A stretch of 64,000 nt of DNA from Listeria floridensis FSL S10-1187 (GCF_000525875.1 NZ_AODF01000007.1:18160-82159); one strand, 5' to 3'. Counted from the first letter of the stretch, positions 18,049 through 28,440 are shown. Translations and numbers: made by a program. Notes: generated from the sequence alone by a model not told the origin.

Positions 18049-18949
18049 ATGGCAAAATTAGTGGAATGTATCCCCAATTTTAGTGAAGGACAAAATCAAG
18101 AAACGATTGATGGGCTAGTTAAAATTGCAACGAGTATTCCGGGTGTTTCTTTACTTGATCATTCATCTGATCCAAATCACAATCGCAGTGTTTTTACGCT
18201 TGTTGGAGATGAAAATGGCATTCAGGAAGCAGCCTTTCAGCTGATCAAATTTGCAAGTGAGAACATAGACCTGACTAAGCATCACGGTGAGCATCCCCGT
18301 ATGGGGGCTACGGATGTTGTTCCATTTGTACCCGTAAAAGATGTAACAATGGAAGAGTGTATCGAAATCTCAAAAAAAAGTCGCGCAGCGGATAAATAGC
18401 GAACTGGATATTCCGATTTTCTTGTATGAAGAATCAGCGGCAACGCCAGAACGACAAAACTTAGCGAAGGTTCGTAAAGGGCAATTTGAAGGAATGACAG
18501 ACAAGCTAAAGGAGCCTGAATGGGCGCCTGATTACGGGGAACGCAAGGTTCATCCGACAGCAGGGGTTACGGCTGTTGGAGCGCGGATGCCACTTGTTGC
18601 CTTTAATGTGAATTTGGATACGGATAATGTCGAGGTCGCTAAAAAAATTGCAAAAGTTGTACGGGGTTCAAGCGGAGGGTTCAAATATTGTAAGGGAATC
18701 GGTCTTTTGCTTGAGGACAGAAATATTGCCCAAGTTTCTATGAACATGGTCAATTACGAAGGCACCCCATTATATCGTGTGTTTGAGACGATTCGCTTTG
18801 AAGCAAAACGCTATGGTGTCGGAATTATTGGAAGTGAGGTTATTGGTTTAACCCCAGCCAAGGCATTGATTGATTGTGCAGAATATTACTTGCAAATTGA
18901 AGAATTTGACGAGAAAAAACAAATTTTAGAAAATCACTTACTAGGTTAG
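18049..18949 (+). CDS. ftcD: Glutamate formimidoyltransferase (one frameshift)
   Basis: About 300 residues. Transfers the formimino group of formiminoglutamate to tetrahydrofolate, releasing glutamate. It begins MAKLVECIPNFSEGQNQETI and contains LDHSSDPNHNRSVFTLVG and HHGEHPRMGATDVVPF, the conserved folate/substrate region. The frame breaks in an A8 run (18372-18379); with A7 it reads ISKKVAQRINSELDIPIFLYEES and stays open to 18949. This is the transferase domain alone; the cyclodeaminase that is fused to it in animals is the separate next gene. Confidence 0.92.
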
Positions 18950-18960
18950 GGGAGAAGAAA

Positions 18961-19589
18961 ATGAAACTTGTAGATATGAAGATTACGGATTTTGTGAATG
19001 TTTTAGGGTCAGATGCTCCGGCTCCAGGCGGCGGCTCGGCTTCTGCGCTTGCGGCAAGTGTTGGATCGGCTCTTACCATGATGGTAGCTGAACTTACGGT
19101 CGGCAAGAAAAAATATGCGGAGTATGACGATGTGATGAAACAAGTATTGATTGATGCAAAAAAAAGTAAATGTAGAACTGCTTAAAGCAATCGACAAAGA
19201 TACGGAAGCATTTAATCAAGTATCTGCGGTATTTTCAATGCCGAAAGAGACGGATGCGGATAAAGAAGCACGGAAAACTGCTATGCAAAAAGCATTGAAA
19301 CAAGCAGCTGAGGCTCCATATGAAATTATGGTGCTTGCAAGTGAAGCAATTGGAATTACGGAAAAAGCAGTTGGAAAGTCGAATGTCAATGCCGCAAGTG
19401 ATCTTGGTGTCGCGGCACTTAATTTGAAATCAGGCTTGCAAGGCGCTTGGCTAAATGTCTTAATTAATCTTTCGGGAATCAAAGATGAAGCCTATGTAGA
19501 AAAATATAAGAACGATGGTGAGAAGTTACTTGCGGATAGTTGCGACAAGGCAGACCAAATTTATCAAGCGATTTTAAAAAATTGTTTAA
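18961..19589 (+). CDS. fchA: Formimidoyltetrahydrofolate cyclodeaminase (frameshifts)
   Basis: About 209 residues. Converts 5-formimino-THF to 5,10-methenyl-THF and ammonia. The start MKLVDMKITDFVNVLGSDAPAPGGGSASALAA carries the glycine-rich signature of the family. An A8 run at 19158-19165 breaks the frame (with A7: DAKKVNVELLKAIDKD). A second run, A6 at 19576-19581, probably should be A5, which ends the protein at the TAA 19587-19589 before the fhs ribosome site AAAGGAG; otherwise it runs on into fhs. 11 bases after ftcD. Confidence 0.88.
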
Positions 19590-19607
19590 AAAAGGAGTTT
19601 TGCAGCA

Positions 19608-21269
19608 ATGGTACTTTCAGATATCGAAATTGCCCATAAAAGTAAGATGAAGCCAATTAGAGATGTAGCGCGTGAAGCTGGTATCGACGAATCAGAACTT
19701 GAACTCTATGGGAACTACAAGGCCAAGGTAGCTGTAAATGATTTAGAAGGTAGCAAAGCAAAATTAATTTTGGTGACAGCTATCACACCCACTCCTGCTG
19801 GTGAAGGGAAAACAACAACGACGGTTGGTCTTGGTGATGGACTTAGAAAAATTGGTAAAAAAGCCATTTGTGCGTTGCGTGAGCCTTCACTTGGACCTGT
19901 ATTCGGCGTAAAAGGCGGCGCTGCTGGCGGCGGTTATGCGCAGGTTGTACCGATGGAAGATATTAATTTGCATTTCACGGGTGATTTTCATGCGATTGGA
20001 GCAGCAAATAATTTGCTCGCTGCGTTAATCGACAATCATATTCAACAAGGTAATCAGCTCGGGATTGATAATCGGCGGATTACGTGGAAACGTGTGGTTG
20101 ATATGAATGATCGCCAGCTGCGCCATATCGTGAACGGACTCGGTGGGAAAATGCAAGGTGTACCGCGCGAAGACGGTTTTGATATTACGGTAGCTTCTGA
20201 AGTGATGGCAATTCTTTGTTTGGCCAATGATATTCATGATCTGAAGGAAAAATTGAAGAAAATCATTGTCGGATACACACGGGATAATGAACCGGTTACA
20301 GCCGGAGAATTAAAGGCAGACGGGGCGATGGCAGCGCTACTTAAAGATGCGATCAAACCGAATCTTGTGCAAACTTTGGAACATACGCCGGCTTTTATTC
20401 ACGGCGGTCCATTTGCAAATATTGCGCATGGCTGTAATAGTGTTTTGGCGACGAAAGCTGCGATGAAGTATGCAGACTATGTGGTGACGGAAGCTGGATT
20501 TGGGGCTGATCTTGGTGCAGAAAAATTTATTGATATTAAATGCCGTAAATCAGGATTGAAACCTGATGCAGCTGTTCTTGTTGCGACTGTGCGAGCACTT
20601 AAGATGCACGGCGGTGTTGAGAAGAAAGATCTCGGCAGCGAAAATGTAGAGGCAGTCATAAAAGGGATGCCGAATCTTGAAAAACATCTTGAGAATATTC
20701 AGGACGTTTATGGGCTTCCGGCAGTTGTAGCAATCAATAAGTTTCCGACAGATACAGATGCTGAACTGCAGGCGGTTGAAGAGGCTTGTAAGAAGCATGG
20801 TGCGAATGTTGTTTTATCTGATGTTTGGGCACATGGCGGTGATGGCGGGGTTGAACTTGCTGAGGAAGTTGTTCGCCTAGCAAATGAACCAAACCACTTC
20901 CGGTTTGTTTATGAAGAATCCGATTCTTTAGAAGAAAAATTGACTAAAATTGTGACAAAAGTATATGGCGGAACTGGAATTGAACTTGCTCCTGCTGCCA
21001 AAAAAGAGCTGCGTCATATTGAAGACATGGGCTACGGACATCTTCCAATTTGCATGGCAAAAACGCAGTATTCGTTTTCAGATGATGCCAAGAAAATCGG
21101 ACGTCCGGAAGGGTTTACGATTACGATTAAAGAAGTAAAAATTTCAGCAGGTGCCGGATTTGTTGTCGCACTTACAGGAGCGATCATGACTATGCCTGGT
21201 TTGCCAAAGGTTCCAGCAGCAGAGCATATTCAAGTAGATGATCATGGTGTTATTTCTGGACTATTCTAA
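19608..21269 (+). CDS. fhs: Formate-tetrahydrofolate ligase (hut-linked copy)
   Basis: 553 residues, intact. Interconverts formate, ATP and THF with 10-formyl-THF. Seen: the nucleotide-binding loop [43 protein letters not shown] and [15 protein letters not shown]. Inside a histidine-degradation operon it can run in reverse, releasing formate and making ATP from the one-carbon unit delivered by FtcD/FchA, as proposed for streptococcal hut clusters that carry a second fhs. The reversal is inference. Ribosome site AAAGGAG is nine bases before the ATG. Confidence 0.95.
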   Translation: MVLSDIEIAHKSKMKPIRDVAREAGIDESELELYGNYKAKVAVNDLEGSKAKLILVTAITPTPAGEGKTTTTVGLGDGLRKIGKKAICALREPSLGPVFGVKGGAAGGGYAQVVPMEDINLHFTGDFHAIGAANNLLAALIDNHIQQGNQLGIDNRRITWKRVVDMNDRQLRHIVNGLGGKMQGVPREDGFDITVASEVMAILCLANDIHDLKEKLKKIIVGYTRDNEPVTAGELKADGAMAALLKDAIKPNLVQTLEHTPAFIHGGPFANIAHGCNSVLATKAAMKYADYVVTEAGFGADLGAEKFIDIKCRKSGLKPDAAVLVATVRALKMHGGVEKKDLGSENVEAVIKGMPNLEKHLENIQDVYGLPAVVAINKFPTDTDAELQAVEEACKKHGANVVLSDVWAHGGDGGVELAEEVVRLANEPNHFRFVYEESDSLEEKLTKIVTKVYGGTGIELAPAAKKELRHIEDMGYGHLPICMAKTQYSFSDDAKKIGRPEGFTITIKEVKISAGAGFVVALTGAIMTMPGLPKVPAAEHIQVDDHGVISGLF

Positions 21270-21307
21270 GCCAAATGAGTAAAACATAGGAGAGAGGAGA
21301 AAAGGCG

Positions 21308-21901
21308 ATGGAAAAAATGATCAAGCGAAAATCAGATTATAAGAAAAGCATTTGGACTGGCGGTACGACAACCGAACTTTTGATTTGGCCTGAAACAGCG
21401 CTGTATGAAGCACGTGATTTTGCGTACCGAATTTCAACGGCGACTGTGAGTTTACCGAAGTCGACTTTTACTTCTCTTCCTTCTTATGAGCGAAAACTAC
21501 TGATTCTAGACGGTGAGATCGAGTTACAGCACGAAGCAGACGGGAAAATGCGGCAGGAACGGCTGGCCAAATTTAGCCAAGACAGCTTCGGCGGTTCTGA
21601 GATCACAACAAGCTACGGGCAATGTATTGATTTCAATATCATTTATACACCCGCCTATACCGCAACATTATCTTTAGTAGATTCGGAAGGAAAATATCAG
21701 TTGAGCCAAACAGCGGATTATTTTTATTACGCTCTGGCTGAGGAAATCTTGGTTCATTTCCCAAGTGAAGAGACGGTAAAGCTGCAAAAGGGAGACAGTT
21801 TGTTTCTAAGCGGAATATCCGGCGCAGCGAAGCTGTTTTTTACAAGTACATATTCTTCTTCTGGAAATATTGCAGTCGAGGCTAAAATGACGCAACTATA
21901 A
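21308..21901 (+). CDS. hutD: HutD-family protein, operon copy
   Basis: 197 residues with the HutD pattern: SIWTGGTTTELLIWPE, FAYRISTATVSLPKSTFTSLP and LLILDGEIEL, then a double-barrel cupin-like fold. The family is linked genetically to hut operons, where it appears to protect against excess intermediate. It lies between fhs and the permease, the position it has in streptococcal hut loci. It is a distant paralogue of 13,665-14,330; the shared spots are the W-(S/T)-GG motif and LPxY. Confidence 0.82.
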   Translation: MEKMIKRKSDYKKSIWTGGTTTELLIWPETALYEARDFAYRISTATVSLPKSTFTSLPSYERKLLILDGEIELQHEADGKMRQERLAKFSQDSFGGSEITTSYGQCIDFNIIYTPAYTATLSLVDSEGKYQLSQTADYFYYALAEEILVHFPSEETVKLQKGDSLFLSGISGAAKLFFTSTYSSSGNIAVEAKMTQL

Positions 21902-21956
21902 AGATGATACGAAAAACGTGTATAGTCATGCCCGTCATATTGAGAGGGGACAGAAA

Positions 21957-23279
21957 ATGGCTACGCAAAAAGAAAGCGAAAAATCAAAATTTAGTTTGAG
22001 TGGAGCTACGTTATACGGTATCAACGCTGTCATTGGTTCAGGAATATTTTTACTGCCGCGAACACTTTATGAAGGACTTGGCCCGGCATCGCTTGTCGCG
22101 ATGCTTGTAGATGTTATTTTAGTATTACTGCTCGCATTATGTTTTGCTGAGGTTGCCGGTTATTTTGATAAAAACGGCGGTGCCTTTCAGTATTCAAAAG
22201 CAGCATTTGGCGATTTTGTCGGTTTTAATGTCGGTGTACTAGGATGGGCTGTCACGGTTATTGCATGGGGTGCAATGGCTGCCGGTTTTGCCCGCTTGTT
22301 TATTGCACTTGTCCCGTCATTTAAACCTTATGAAACATGGATTGCAGTCATTTTGATTGTACTTCTATCAGTGATTAATAGTTTTGGTGTTAAAACATCT
22401 AAAATTTTTACAATTACGATTACGATTGCAAAATTGATTCCGATCATTGCTTTTGTTGCGATTTCGGTATTCTTTATAAGAGGCGGCTTTGACGCTGGCA
22501 ACTTTACGCCGTTTGTTCAGCTTCCGCCAGGTAAAAGCTTTATGGAAGGAATGAGTTCATCAGCGCTTGTTGTCTTCTATGCTTTCATCGGTTTTGAAGC
22601 GCTACCTGTTGTTGCTGGTGAAATGCGTAATCCGAAGAAGAATGTGCCGAAAGCAATCGTCATGTCGATCATCATCGTTTCCCTGCTTTATTTCTTAATT
22701 ATTGCTGGAACAATTGCGCAGCTCGGAAACGGAATTTTAAGCACAGATACCCCTGTACAAGATGCTTTTACAAAGATCATCGGTCCAGTAGGCAAATTTA
22801 TTATTACAATCGGCGCACTCATTTCGGTTGGCGGTCTCAATACGGGAGATTCCATGATGATTCCGCGTTATGCCTGCTCGATTGCAGAGGATGGTTTACT
22901 TCCAAAAGCATTTGCGAAGAAAAATAAGAATCAAGCACCGATTTTTGCGATCATTGTTTCAGGGGTGCTTGCTTCCGCTTTAGTATTGAGCGGTTCGTTT
23001 GAACAGCTAGCTCAGCTAAGCGTGTTGATGCGATTTATTCAGTATATTCCGACGGCTCTTTCTGTCATTGCTTTAAGGAAAAAGGGACTTGAAGATCCAG
23101 GTTTCAAGCTTCCGTTTGGTCCGGTTATCGCAATTTTGAGTGTCCTTGTCAGCTTGTGGATGATTTCTTCCTCGAGTATGATTAACATTCTCTTTACGGT
23201 TGGAGCAATCTGTATCACAAGTATCTTATACTTTATTCTGTACGGGAAAAAGAAAAGCGAAGGAAGCAGAGAGTTGTAA
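21957..23279 (+). CDS. APC-family amino-acid permease, probable histidine or urocanate importer
   Basis: About 440 residues with twelve hydrophobic segments and the APC signature near the N-terminus (GATLYGINAVIGSGIFLLP) plus GFEALPVVAGEMRNPKKNVP at about residue 220. The ATG at 21957 sits behind GAGAGGGGA; an upstream in-frame GTG at 21918 lacks a ribosome site. Substrate is inferred from its place between hutD and hutH; streptococcal hut operons have an equivalent permease here. Histidine is the likeliest cargo. Confidence 0.85.
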   Translation: MATQKESEKSKFSLSGATLYGINAVIGSGIFLLPRTLYEGLGPASLVAMLVDVILVLLLALCFAEVAGYFDKNGGAFQYSKAAFGDFVGFNVGVLGWAVTVIAWGAMAAGFARLFIALVPSFKPYETWIAVILIVLLSVINSFGVKTSKIFTITITIAKLIPIIAFVAISVFFIRGGFDAGNFTPFVQLPPGKSFMEGMSSSALVVFYAFIGFEALPVVAGEMRNPKKNVPKAIVMSIIIVSLLYFLIIAGTIAQLGNGILSTDTPVQDAFTKIIGPVGKFIITIGALISVGGLNTGDSMMIPRYACSIAEDGLLPKAFAKKNKNQAPIFAIIVSGVLASALVLSGSFEQLAQLSVLMRFIQYIPTALSVIALRKKGLEDPGFKLPFGPVIAILSVLVSLWMISSSSMINILFTVGAICITSILYFILYGKKKSEGSREL

Positions 23280-23313
23280 AATGGGCAAATTTAACGTGAA
23301 GAGGTGTTAAGAA

Positions 23314-24862
23314 ATGACAAAAGAAGTAGTTTTAACAGGGAACGATTTGACTTTAGACGAAGTGATTGGTGTTTCAAGATGTGGCTGGCAAGTGAAGATT
23401 GATCAGGATGCGATTGAAGCAGTAAAAAAAATCACGTGAAATTATTGATGATATTGTGGCAAATAATCGTGTCACATATGGGGTCACAACTGGTTTTGGA
23501 TCACTTGTAAGCGTTAGCATATCCACGGAAGACTGCTGCGAGTTGCAAGAAAATTTGATTCGGACGCATTCGAGCGGTTTTGGCGAGCCACTTGCAGAGG
23601 ACGAAGTTCGAGCAACAATGCTGATTCGGATTAACTCACTTGTAAAAGGCTGTTCAGGCATTCGGCTCAGCACGGTTGAGACATTACTTGCGATGCTCAA
23701 TCAAGGTGTGATTCCGCATATTCCTGAGAAAGGTTCACTCGGCGCATCAGGAGATTTGGCACCGCTTGCGCACATGGTTTTGCCGATGCTTGGCCTCGGT
23801 CGGGCATTTTATCGCGGAGAGCTGTTGTCTGGGAAAGAGGCGATGGAGAAGGCTGGAATTGAACCAATTCGGCTTGCGGCTAAAGAAGGTCTTGCTTTAA
23901 TTAATGGGACTACAGTGCTTACGGCAGTGGGTGCACTTGCTACCTATGATGCGGTTGAGCTGATCAAACTTTCCGATATTGCCGGTGCTTTATCGCTTGA
24001 AGTGCATCAAGGGATTGTGGATGTATTTGATGAAGCCTTGCACCGGATTCGCCCGCAGTATGGTCAGCTTGCAACGGCACAAAATATGCGAAACTTGCTT
24101 TCAGGTAGTACGAAAGTTGTCCGTGCCTCGACTGAGCGCGTTCAAGATCCTTACACACTGCGCTGTATTCCGCAAATTCACGGGGCGAATAAAGATAGTG
24201 TGTCCTATGTAAAATCAAAAGTTGAAATTGAAATCAATTCAGCAACAGATAATCCGATTGTAACGGAGAGCGGCAAAGTCATTTCAGGTGGTAACTTCCA
24301 CGGAGAGCCACTTGCTCAGCCATTTGATTTTCTAGGTATTGCGGCTGCGGAAATCGGAAGTGTATCCGAGCGGCGGATTGAAAGGCTCGTAAATTCCTCG
24401 CTCAGCGGACTTCCATCGTTTCTCGTCAAACATCCGGGGTTGAATTCAGGCTTTATGATTACGCAATATGCTGCGGCTGCGCTCGTTTCAGAGAACAAGG
24501 TTTTGGCGCACCCAGCAAGTATTGACTCCATTCCGTCGTGCGAAAATCAAGAGGATTTTGTGAGTATGGGTACGATTGCTGCGAGAAAGGCACGAGATAT
24601 TGTGAATAATGCGCGCCGAGTTGTGGCAACAGAAATTATGGCGGCTTGCCAAGCGCTTGATTTTGAAGAGAAACAAGTTGGAAAACTCGGCAAAGGAACG
24701 CAAGTCGCTTATGATGTTTTCCGAAAGAGCGTCGATTTCATTGAAAATGATCGGGATATTGAGATTTATGATGAGCTTGAAAAAGCAACCGCTGTTCTTT
24801 CAGACGGGCATCTCGTTGCCGCTGTTGAAGCAGTTGTTCCGCTTGTTTTAGAAGTGAGATAA
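23314..24862 (+). CDS. hutH: Histidine ammonia-lyase (one frameshift)
   Basis: About 515 residues. Deaminates L-histidine to trans-urocanate, the first step of the pathway. The self-cyclising Ala-Ser-Gly that makes the MIO cofactor is present in GSLGASGDLAPLAHM. VTYGVTTGFGSL (active-site Tyr) and SATDNPIV also match. The true start is the ATG at 23314 (MTKEVVLTGNDLTLDEVIGV) behind GAGGTG. An A8 run at 23424-23431 breaks the frame; with A7 it reads EAVKKSREIIDDIVANN. Last gene of the operon, followed by a strong terminator. A hutG-type formiminoglutamase is absent, consistent with the FtcD route. Confidence 0.93.
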
Positions 24863-24874
24863 AGCAAGGTTTAA

Positions 24875-24906
24875 GAGCACCGGCATTTTTGCCGGTGCTC
24901 TTTTTT
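24875..24906 (+). terminator. Rho-independent terminator of the hut operon
   Basis: GAGCACCGGCA / TGCCGGTGCTC perfect 11-bp stem followed by TTTTTT. Confidence 0.92.
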
Positions 24907-24939
24907 AAATTAAAATGGGATTTGAAAGCTACTGAAAAG

Positions 24940-25134
24940 CATGGGGAAATATGCTATACTTGGAAACGATTCAGGTTATGAAGTATCAAGCTTTTTACTT
25001 GTAGCAGTATTCGATTTGCAAGTTTAAATGTGGACTATAAAAGATGCTGCTGGAAGCGGGTTTAAGTGAACGAAAAAGCAGTATTAGAATTGTAACCTCG
25101 GGGGAGAATCAACTGAGTGGGAAAAAGGAGATAG
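24940..25134 (+). promoter_or_regulatory. Promoter and long untranslated leader of queH
   Basis: Extended -10 ATGCTATACT (TATACT 24955-24960) begins a leader of about 168 bases. GGTTAT (24973-24978) can pair with GTAACC near its end (25092-25097), suggesting a closed domain. No match to the preQ1-I motif or the T-box consensus was found by eye. GAAATATGCTATACT recurs exactly before the RNA at 42,492. Confidence 0.4.
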
Positions 25135-25866
25135 ATGAACATGATGCCGAATATTACAGAACTGTTTGAGAAACTGCAGCCCGATCAGAAGATTAATTAT
25201 GACAGCTTGCTCGAGAAAATGATTCATTGGTGGGAAAAAGAAGCCATTCGACCTAAGATTTTATTGCACAGTTGCTGTGCGCCATGTAGCACTTATACGC
25301 TTGAATACTTAACAAAATACGCAGATGTTATTCTTTATTTTGCTAATTCCAATATTCATCCGCGTGCTGAGTTTGAGCGGCGCAAACAAGTTCAAGCCGA
25401 TTTTGTTGAAGCTTTTAATGGAAATACAGGATCACATGTCGAATTTATTGCTGAGAAGTATGAACCTCAAACGTTTTTGTGTGCCATAAAAGGGCTTGAA
25501 GAAGAGCCGGAAGGTGGTTTGCGATGCTCGGCTTGTTTTAACTTGCGATTAGATCAAGCGGCGCAAAAAGCAAAGGAAGTCGGTGCTGATTATTTCGGTA
25601 GCGCACTTACAATTAGCCCACATAAAAACAGTAGCTTGATTAACTCGATTGGTGTGGAGATACAGCAGCTTTATGATGTAAGTTATTTGCCAAGTGATTT
25701 TAAGAAAAAAGGCGGGTATAAGCGTTCGGTTGAGATGTGCGAACAATACGATATTTACCGCCAGTGCTATTGTGGCTGTATTTTTGCAGCTAAACAGCAA
25801 AATGTGGATTTGAAACAAGTAAATCGCGAGGCAAAAGAATATTTGAAGCAAAAAAAAGAGACCTGA
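25135..25866 (+). CDS. queH: Epoxyqueuosine reductase QueH (DUF208)
   Basis: 243 residues. QueH reduces epoxyqueuosine to queuosine in the tRNA wobble position and replaces the unrelated cobalamin-dependent QueG in many Firmicutes. The conserved adjacent cysteines are visible: LLHSCCAPCSTYTLEYL near residue 45, CSACFNLRL near 128, and the C-terminal CYCGCIFA, together the Fe-S and zinc ligands. Starts at 25135, 25141 or 25144 are all possible; an AAAAAGGAG site precedes them. It ends 20 bases before the convergent yebC gene. Confidence 0.9.
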   Translation: MNMMPNITELFEKLQPDQKINYDSLLEKMIHWWEKEAIRPKILLHSCCAPCSTYTLEYLTKYADVILYFANSNIHPRAEFERRKQVQADFVEAFNGNTGSHVEFIAEKYEPQTFLCAIKGLEEEPEGGLRCSACFNLRLDQAAQKAKEVGADYFGSALTISPHKNSSLINSIGVEIQQLYDVSYLPSDFKKKGGYKRSVEMCEQYDIYRQCYCGCIFAAKQQNVDLKQVNREAKEYLKQKKET

Positions 25867-25882
25867 TACAAAGGTCTCTTTT
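25854..25882. terminator. Bidirectional terminator between queH and yebC
   Basis: AAAAGAGACCT / AGGTCTCTTTT stem spanning both convergent gene ends. Confidence 0.8.
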
Positions 25883-25885
25883 GGT

Positions 25886-26609
25886 TTATTCTGCAGATAA
25901 ATCAACGTTATGATACACTTTTTGGACGTCTTCCAAGTCCTCAAGTGCATCGATCATTTTTTCGAATTTAACTAAATCGTCACCGGATAGTACCACTTCG
26001 TTTTGAGGCAGCATTTCGATTTCTGCAATCGTAAATTCTTCAATTCCTGCCGCTTTCAGTGCTTCTTGAACTTGATGGAAGTCGCCTGGTTCTGCATAGA
26101 TGATTGCTTGATCGTCTTCGTCAAGAATATCGCGAACGTCGACATCCGCTTCCATTAAGATTTCGAGTAGCTCTTCAGAATCTTTTCCAGCAACTCCAAA
26201 TACAGCGGTGTTATCGAACATATAGGATACGGCACCGCTAACCCCCATATTGCCACCGTTTTTGTTATAGGCTGTTCGAACATCCGATGCAGTCCGGTTT
26301 ACATTGTTTGTCAGTGCGTCAACGATTACCATCGAGCCGTTTGGACCAAACCCTTCGTAACGAAGTTCAGAATAACTTTCATCGCCGGTCCCTTTTGCTT
26401 TTTCAATGGCGCGATCAATAATATGTTTCGGGACATTATACGTTTTTGCCCGTTCAATGACGAAGCGAAGTTTTTGATTGGCATGCGGATCTGGTTCACC
26501 TTGTTTAGCGGCTACGTAAATTTCAATCCCGAATTTCGCATAGATGCGGCTGTTATTTGTATCTTTTGATGCTTTTTTTTTCTTTAATATTTGCCCATTT
26601 GCGGCCCAT
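25886..26609 (-). CDS. yebC: YebC/PmpR-TACO1 family protein (one frameshift)
   Basis: About 240 residues. Family members act as transcriptional regulators or, as shown more recently, as translation factors relieving stalling at proline-rich stretches. The body [41 protein letters not shown] and the [18 protein letters not shown] region are conserved. The correct start is the ATG read at 26609-26607, giving [21 protein letters not shown]9 run on the plus strand (26573-26581) should be T8; as printed, the frame is misread at the N-terminus. Confidence 0.9.
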
Positions 26610-26765
26610 AAGAACACTCTCTTTCTGATTTATCATGAATTAAAAATACTCTTGTTTCATTATATCGGTTCGGACGGCATTTGTTAAGTGGCAGGATGAA
26701 AAAATTCCTGTGAAAAGATATTCGGATAGGATATAATAAAGATAGTGAATGGAGGAATGTGATTA

Positions 26766-27101
26766 ATGTCAAAATTACCTAATTGCCCAGAATGTAAGTC
26801 AGAATTTACCTATGAGGACCGCGGTTTATATGTTTGCCCGGAATGCGGACACGAATGGAGCACAGAGGAAAGCGGACAAGCAGAAAATGTTGTACGCGAT
26901 GCCAATGGCAATATTCTAACAGACGGCGACTCGGTAACAGTTATTAAAGATTTGAAGGTGAAGGGAAGTTCTTCTTCGCTGAAAATCGGCACGAAAGTTA
27001 AAAATATTCGTCTTGTTGAAGGCGACCATAATATTGATTGTAAAATTGACGGTTTTGGGGCGATGAAACTAAAATCAGAATTTGTGAAGAAAAACGGATA
27101 A
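26766..27101 (+). CDS. phnA: PhnA/YjdM zinc-ribbon protein
   Basis: 111 residues. An N-terminal zinc ribbon with CPEC and CPECG cysteine pairs is followed by a small beta-barrel domain ([20 protein letters not shown], then [20 protein letters not shown]), the exact arrangement of PhnA/YjdM proteins. Despite the old name 'alkylphosphonate utilisation', the function is not settled and no phn genes are nearby. Single gene with its own terminator. Confidence 0.88.
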   Translation: MSKLPNCPECKSEFTYEDRGLYVCPECGHEWSTEESGQAENVVRDANGNILTDGDSVTVIKDLKVKGSSSSLKIGTKVKNIRLVEGDHNIDCKIDGFGAMKLKSEFVKKNG

Positions 27102-27120
27102 TATTTAAGGGAACAAATTT

Positions 27121-27169
27121 AAGCAAGGAACCATTTTCAGTAAGAAGGGAGATGGTTCCTTGCTTTTTA
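27121..27169 (+). terminator. Rho-independent terminator after phnA
   Basis: AAGCAAGGAACCAT / ATGGTTCCTTGCTT perfect stem followed by TTTAT. Confidence 0.85.
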
Positions 27170-27198
27170 TCATACTGTTAATTTCAAAAAAGTAGGTT

Positions 27199-27792
27199 TT
27201 ATCGTTTGTTTTTTGTAAAGGTCTGTTCAACTTGTTTTAGCCATTTTGTTCTTGTTTCAGAACTGCTATTTTTGACCATATTGAAGCTAAGCCATTTCAC
27301 TTTTTTAATGCCGGATTTTTTTAGAGTTCCTTGGATTAAAGCTTTTTTAATCGCATTTCCGTACACTGTTGTATACATAACTTTCGGTGTATTCATCGTT
27401 GTGACCACGGTTGTTGTTTGCAAATTTGGTAGCAGGGTTTTCATACGATAACCTGATTTTGTATACGTATAAGTGGAACCGGGGAAAATGACTTTATCAA
27501 TAAAGCCTTTCATCATAGCTGGCATCAGTTCCCACCAAATTGGGAAAATGAGTACTAAGTGATTGGCTTGTTGGATAGCTTTGGCATAATGAAGCGCTTG
27601 TGAGTCTATCATTTTGTGTTCTCTGAAAGCAAGGAGGTCGGCTCCTGACATTACGGGATTAAACTGATCAGCATCCAAGTCAATGATTTCTACTTCATGT
27701 CCAGCTCTTTCGGCACCTTTTTGAGCGGATTCGAGCAAGGCGTGGCAAAAGCTTCCATTATAGGGATGATTGTAAACAATGACTGTTTTCAT
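27199..27792 (-). CDS. Flavodoxin-fold NAD(P)H oxidoreductase (MdaB/KefG-like)
   Basis: 197 residues. The start MKTVIVYNHPYNGSFCHALL and the central HLVLIFPIWWELMPAMMKGFIDKV are hallmarks of the flavodoxin-like quinone reductase family (NQO/MdaB/KefG), which bind FMN or FAD and reduce quinones in two-electron steps. It lies downstream of and in the same direction as a Crp/Fnr-type regulator, with a 78-base gap, which may control it in response to redox stress. Substrate is unknown. Confidence 0.82.
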   Translation of the reverse strand: MKTVIVYNHPYNGSFCHALLESAQKGAERAGHEVEIIDLDADQFNPVMSGADLLAFREHKMIDSQALHYAKAIQQANHLVLIFPIWWELMPAMMKGFIDKVIFPGSTYTYTKSGYRMKTLLPNLQTTTVVTTMNTPKVMYTTVYGNAIKKALIQGTLKKSGIKKVKWLSFNMVKNSSSETRTKWLKQVEQTFTKNKR

Positions 27793-27870
27793 TTATTTTC
27801 TCTCCTTCATGTTAAGTATGGCTCTATCATAATCGGAAAGAGAGAGGTTGAAATTATCTTATGTTAATCT

Positions 27871-28440
27871 TCATGCTGTTTTTTTTTCGATTCGTTTTCT
27901 GATGCGGCTTAAAGAAACGGGTGTAATTCCTAAATAAGAAGCAATGTAATAGTTTGGAACCCTGTCAAAGATAAAGGGTTCTGATTGAATAAGGTGAATA
28001 TAGCGTTCTTCTGGAGATTCCTTGATTCTGGATAAAAAATAATGGGTATAAGCCATAAATCGTTCAGAAATAAATTTGGTGAGACAGACATTCATCTCGG
28101 GTTCTTTTTTTAGTAAGAAATCTAAATCCTTTTTTCGTAACATATAGAGCTCTGTTTCTTCTAAACTTTCAATAGAAAAATTACTGGGTGTTTCAAGATA
28201 AAAACTTTCAAACGAAGAAACGACTTGATCTTCAAAAAAGAATTGTACGGTAATATCATTGCCATTATCATTATTCCACAACCTTAATGCTCCCTTGGAC
28301 ACGAAATAAATGTTTGTAGCAACATCTCCTTCATGAAGTAAAGTCGTTTTGGCGGGTATTTTTATAAATTGAAACAAATAAGCTATTTCATTCCAATCGA
28401 TTGTGAAATCAGGAAAAAGTTTGGCAAATAAATTATCCAT
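27871..28440 (-). CDS. Crp/Fnr-family transcriptional regulator
   Basis: 189 residues. An N-terminal cyclic-nucleotide-binding fold (KIPAKTTLLHEGDVATNIYFV, then a beta-roll) is joined by a long dimerisation helix to a C-terminal helix-turn-helix (VPNYYIASYLGITPVSLSRIRKRI). No Fe-S cysteine cluster like that of Fnr is present. PrfA of Listeria is in the same superfamily, but this protein is shorter and more like the single-domain 'Crp/Fnr' sensors common in many bacteria. Likely target: the adjacent reductase gene. Effector unknown. Confidence 0.85.
   Translation of the reverse strand: MDNLFAKLFPDFTIDWNEIAYLFQFIKIPAKTTLLHEGDVATNIYFVSKGALRLWNNDNGNDITVQFFFEDQVVSSFESFYLETPSNFSIESLEETELYMLRKKDLDFLLKKEPEMNVCLTKFISERFMAYTHYFLSRIKESPEERYIHLIQSEPFIFDRVPNYYIASYLGITPVSLSRIRKRIEKKTA

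Noticed and set aside
14710..24862. hut operon as a decaying pseudogene cluster
   Set aside because: All breaks are single-base homopolymer or near-homopolymer indels, the corrected proteins keep every catalytic motif, and the same error type affects core genes elsewhere.
24960..25134. preQ1 riboswitch or T-box before queH
   Set aside because: Neither the preQ1-I stem-loop/A-rich tail nor the T-box AGGGTGG sequence was found; kept only as an unassigned leader.
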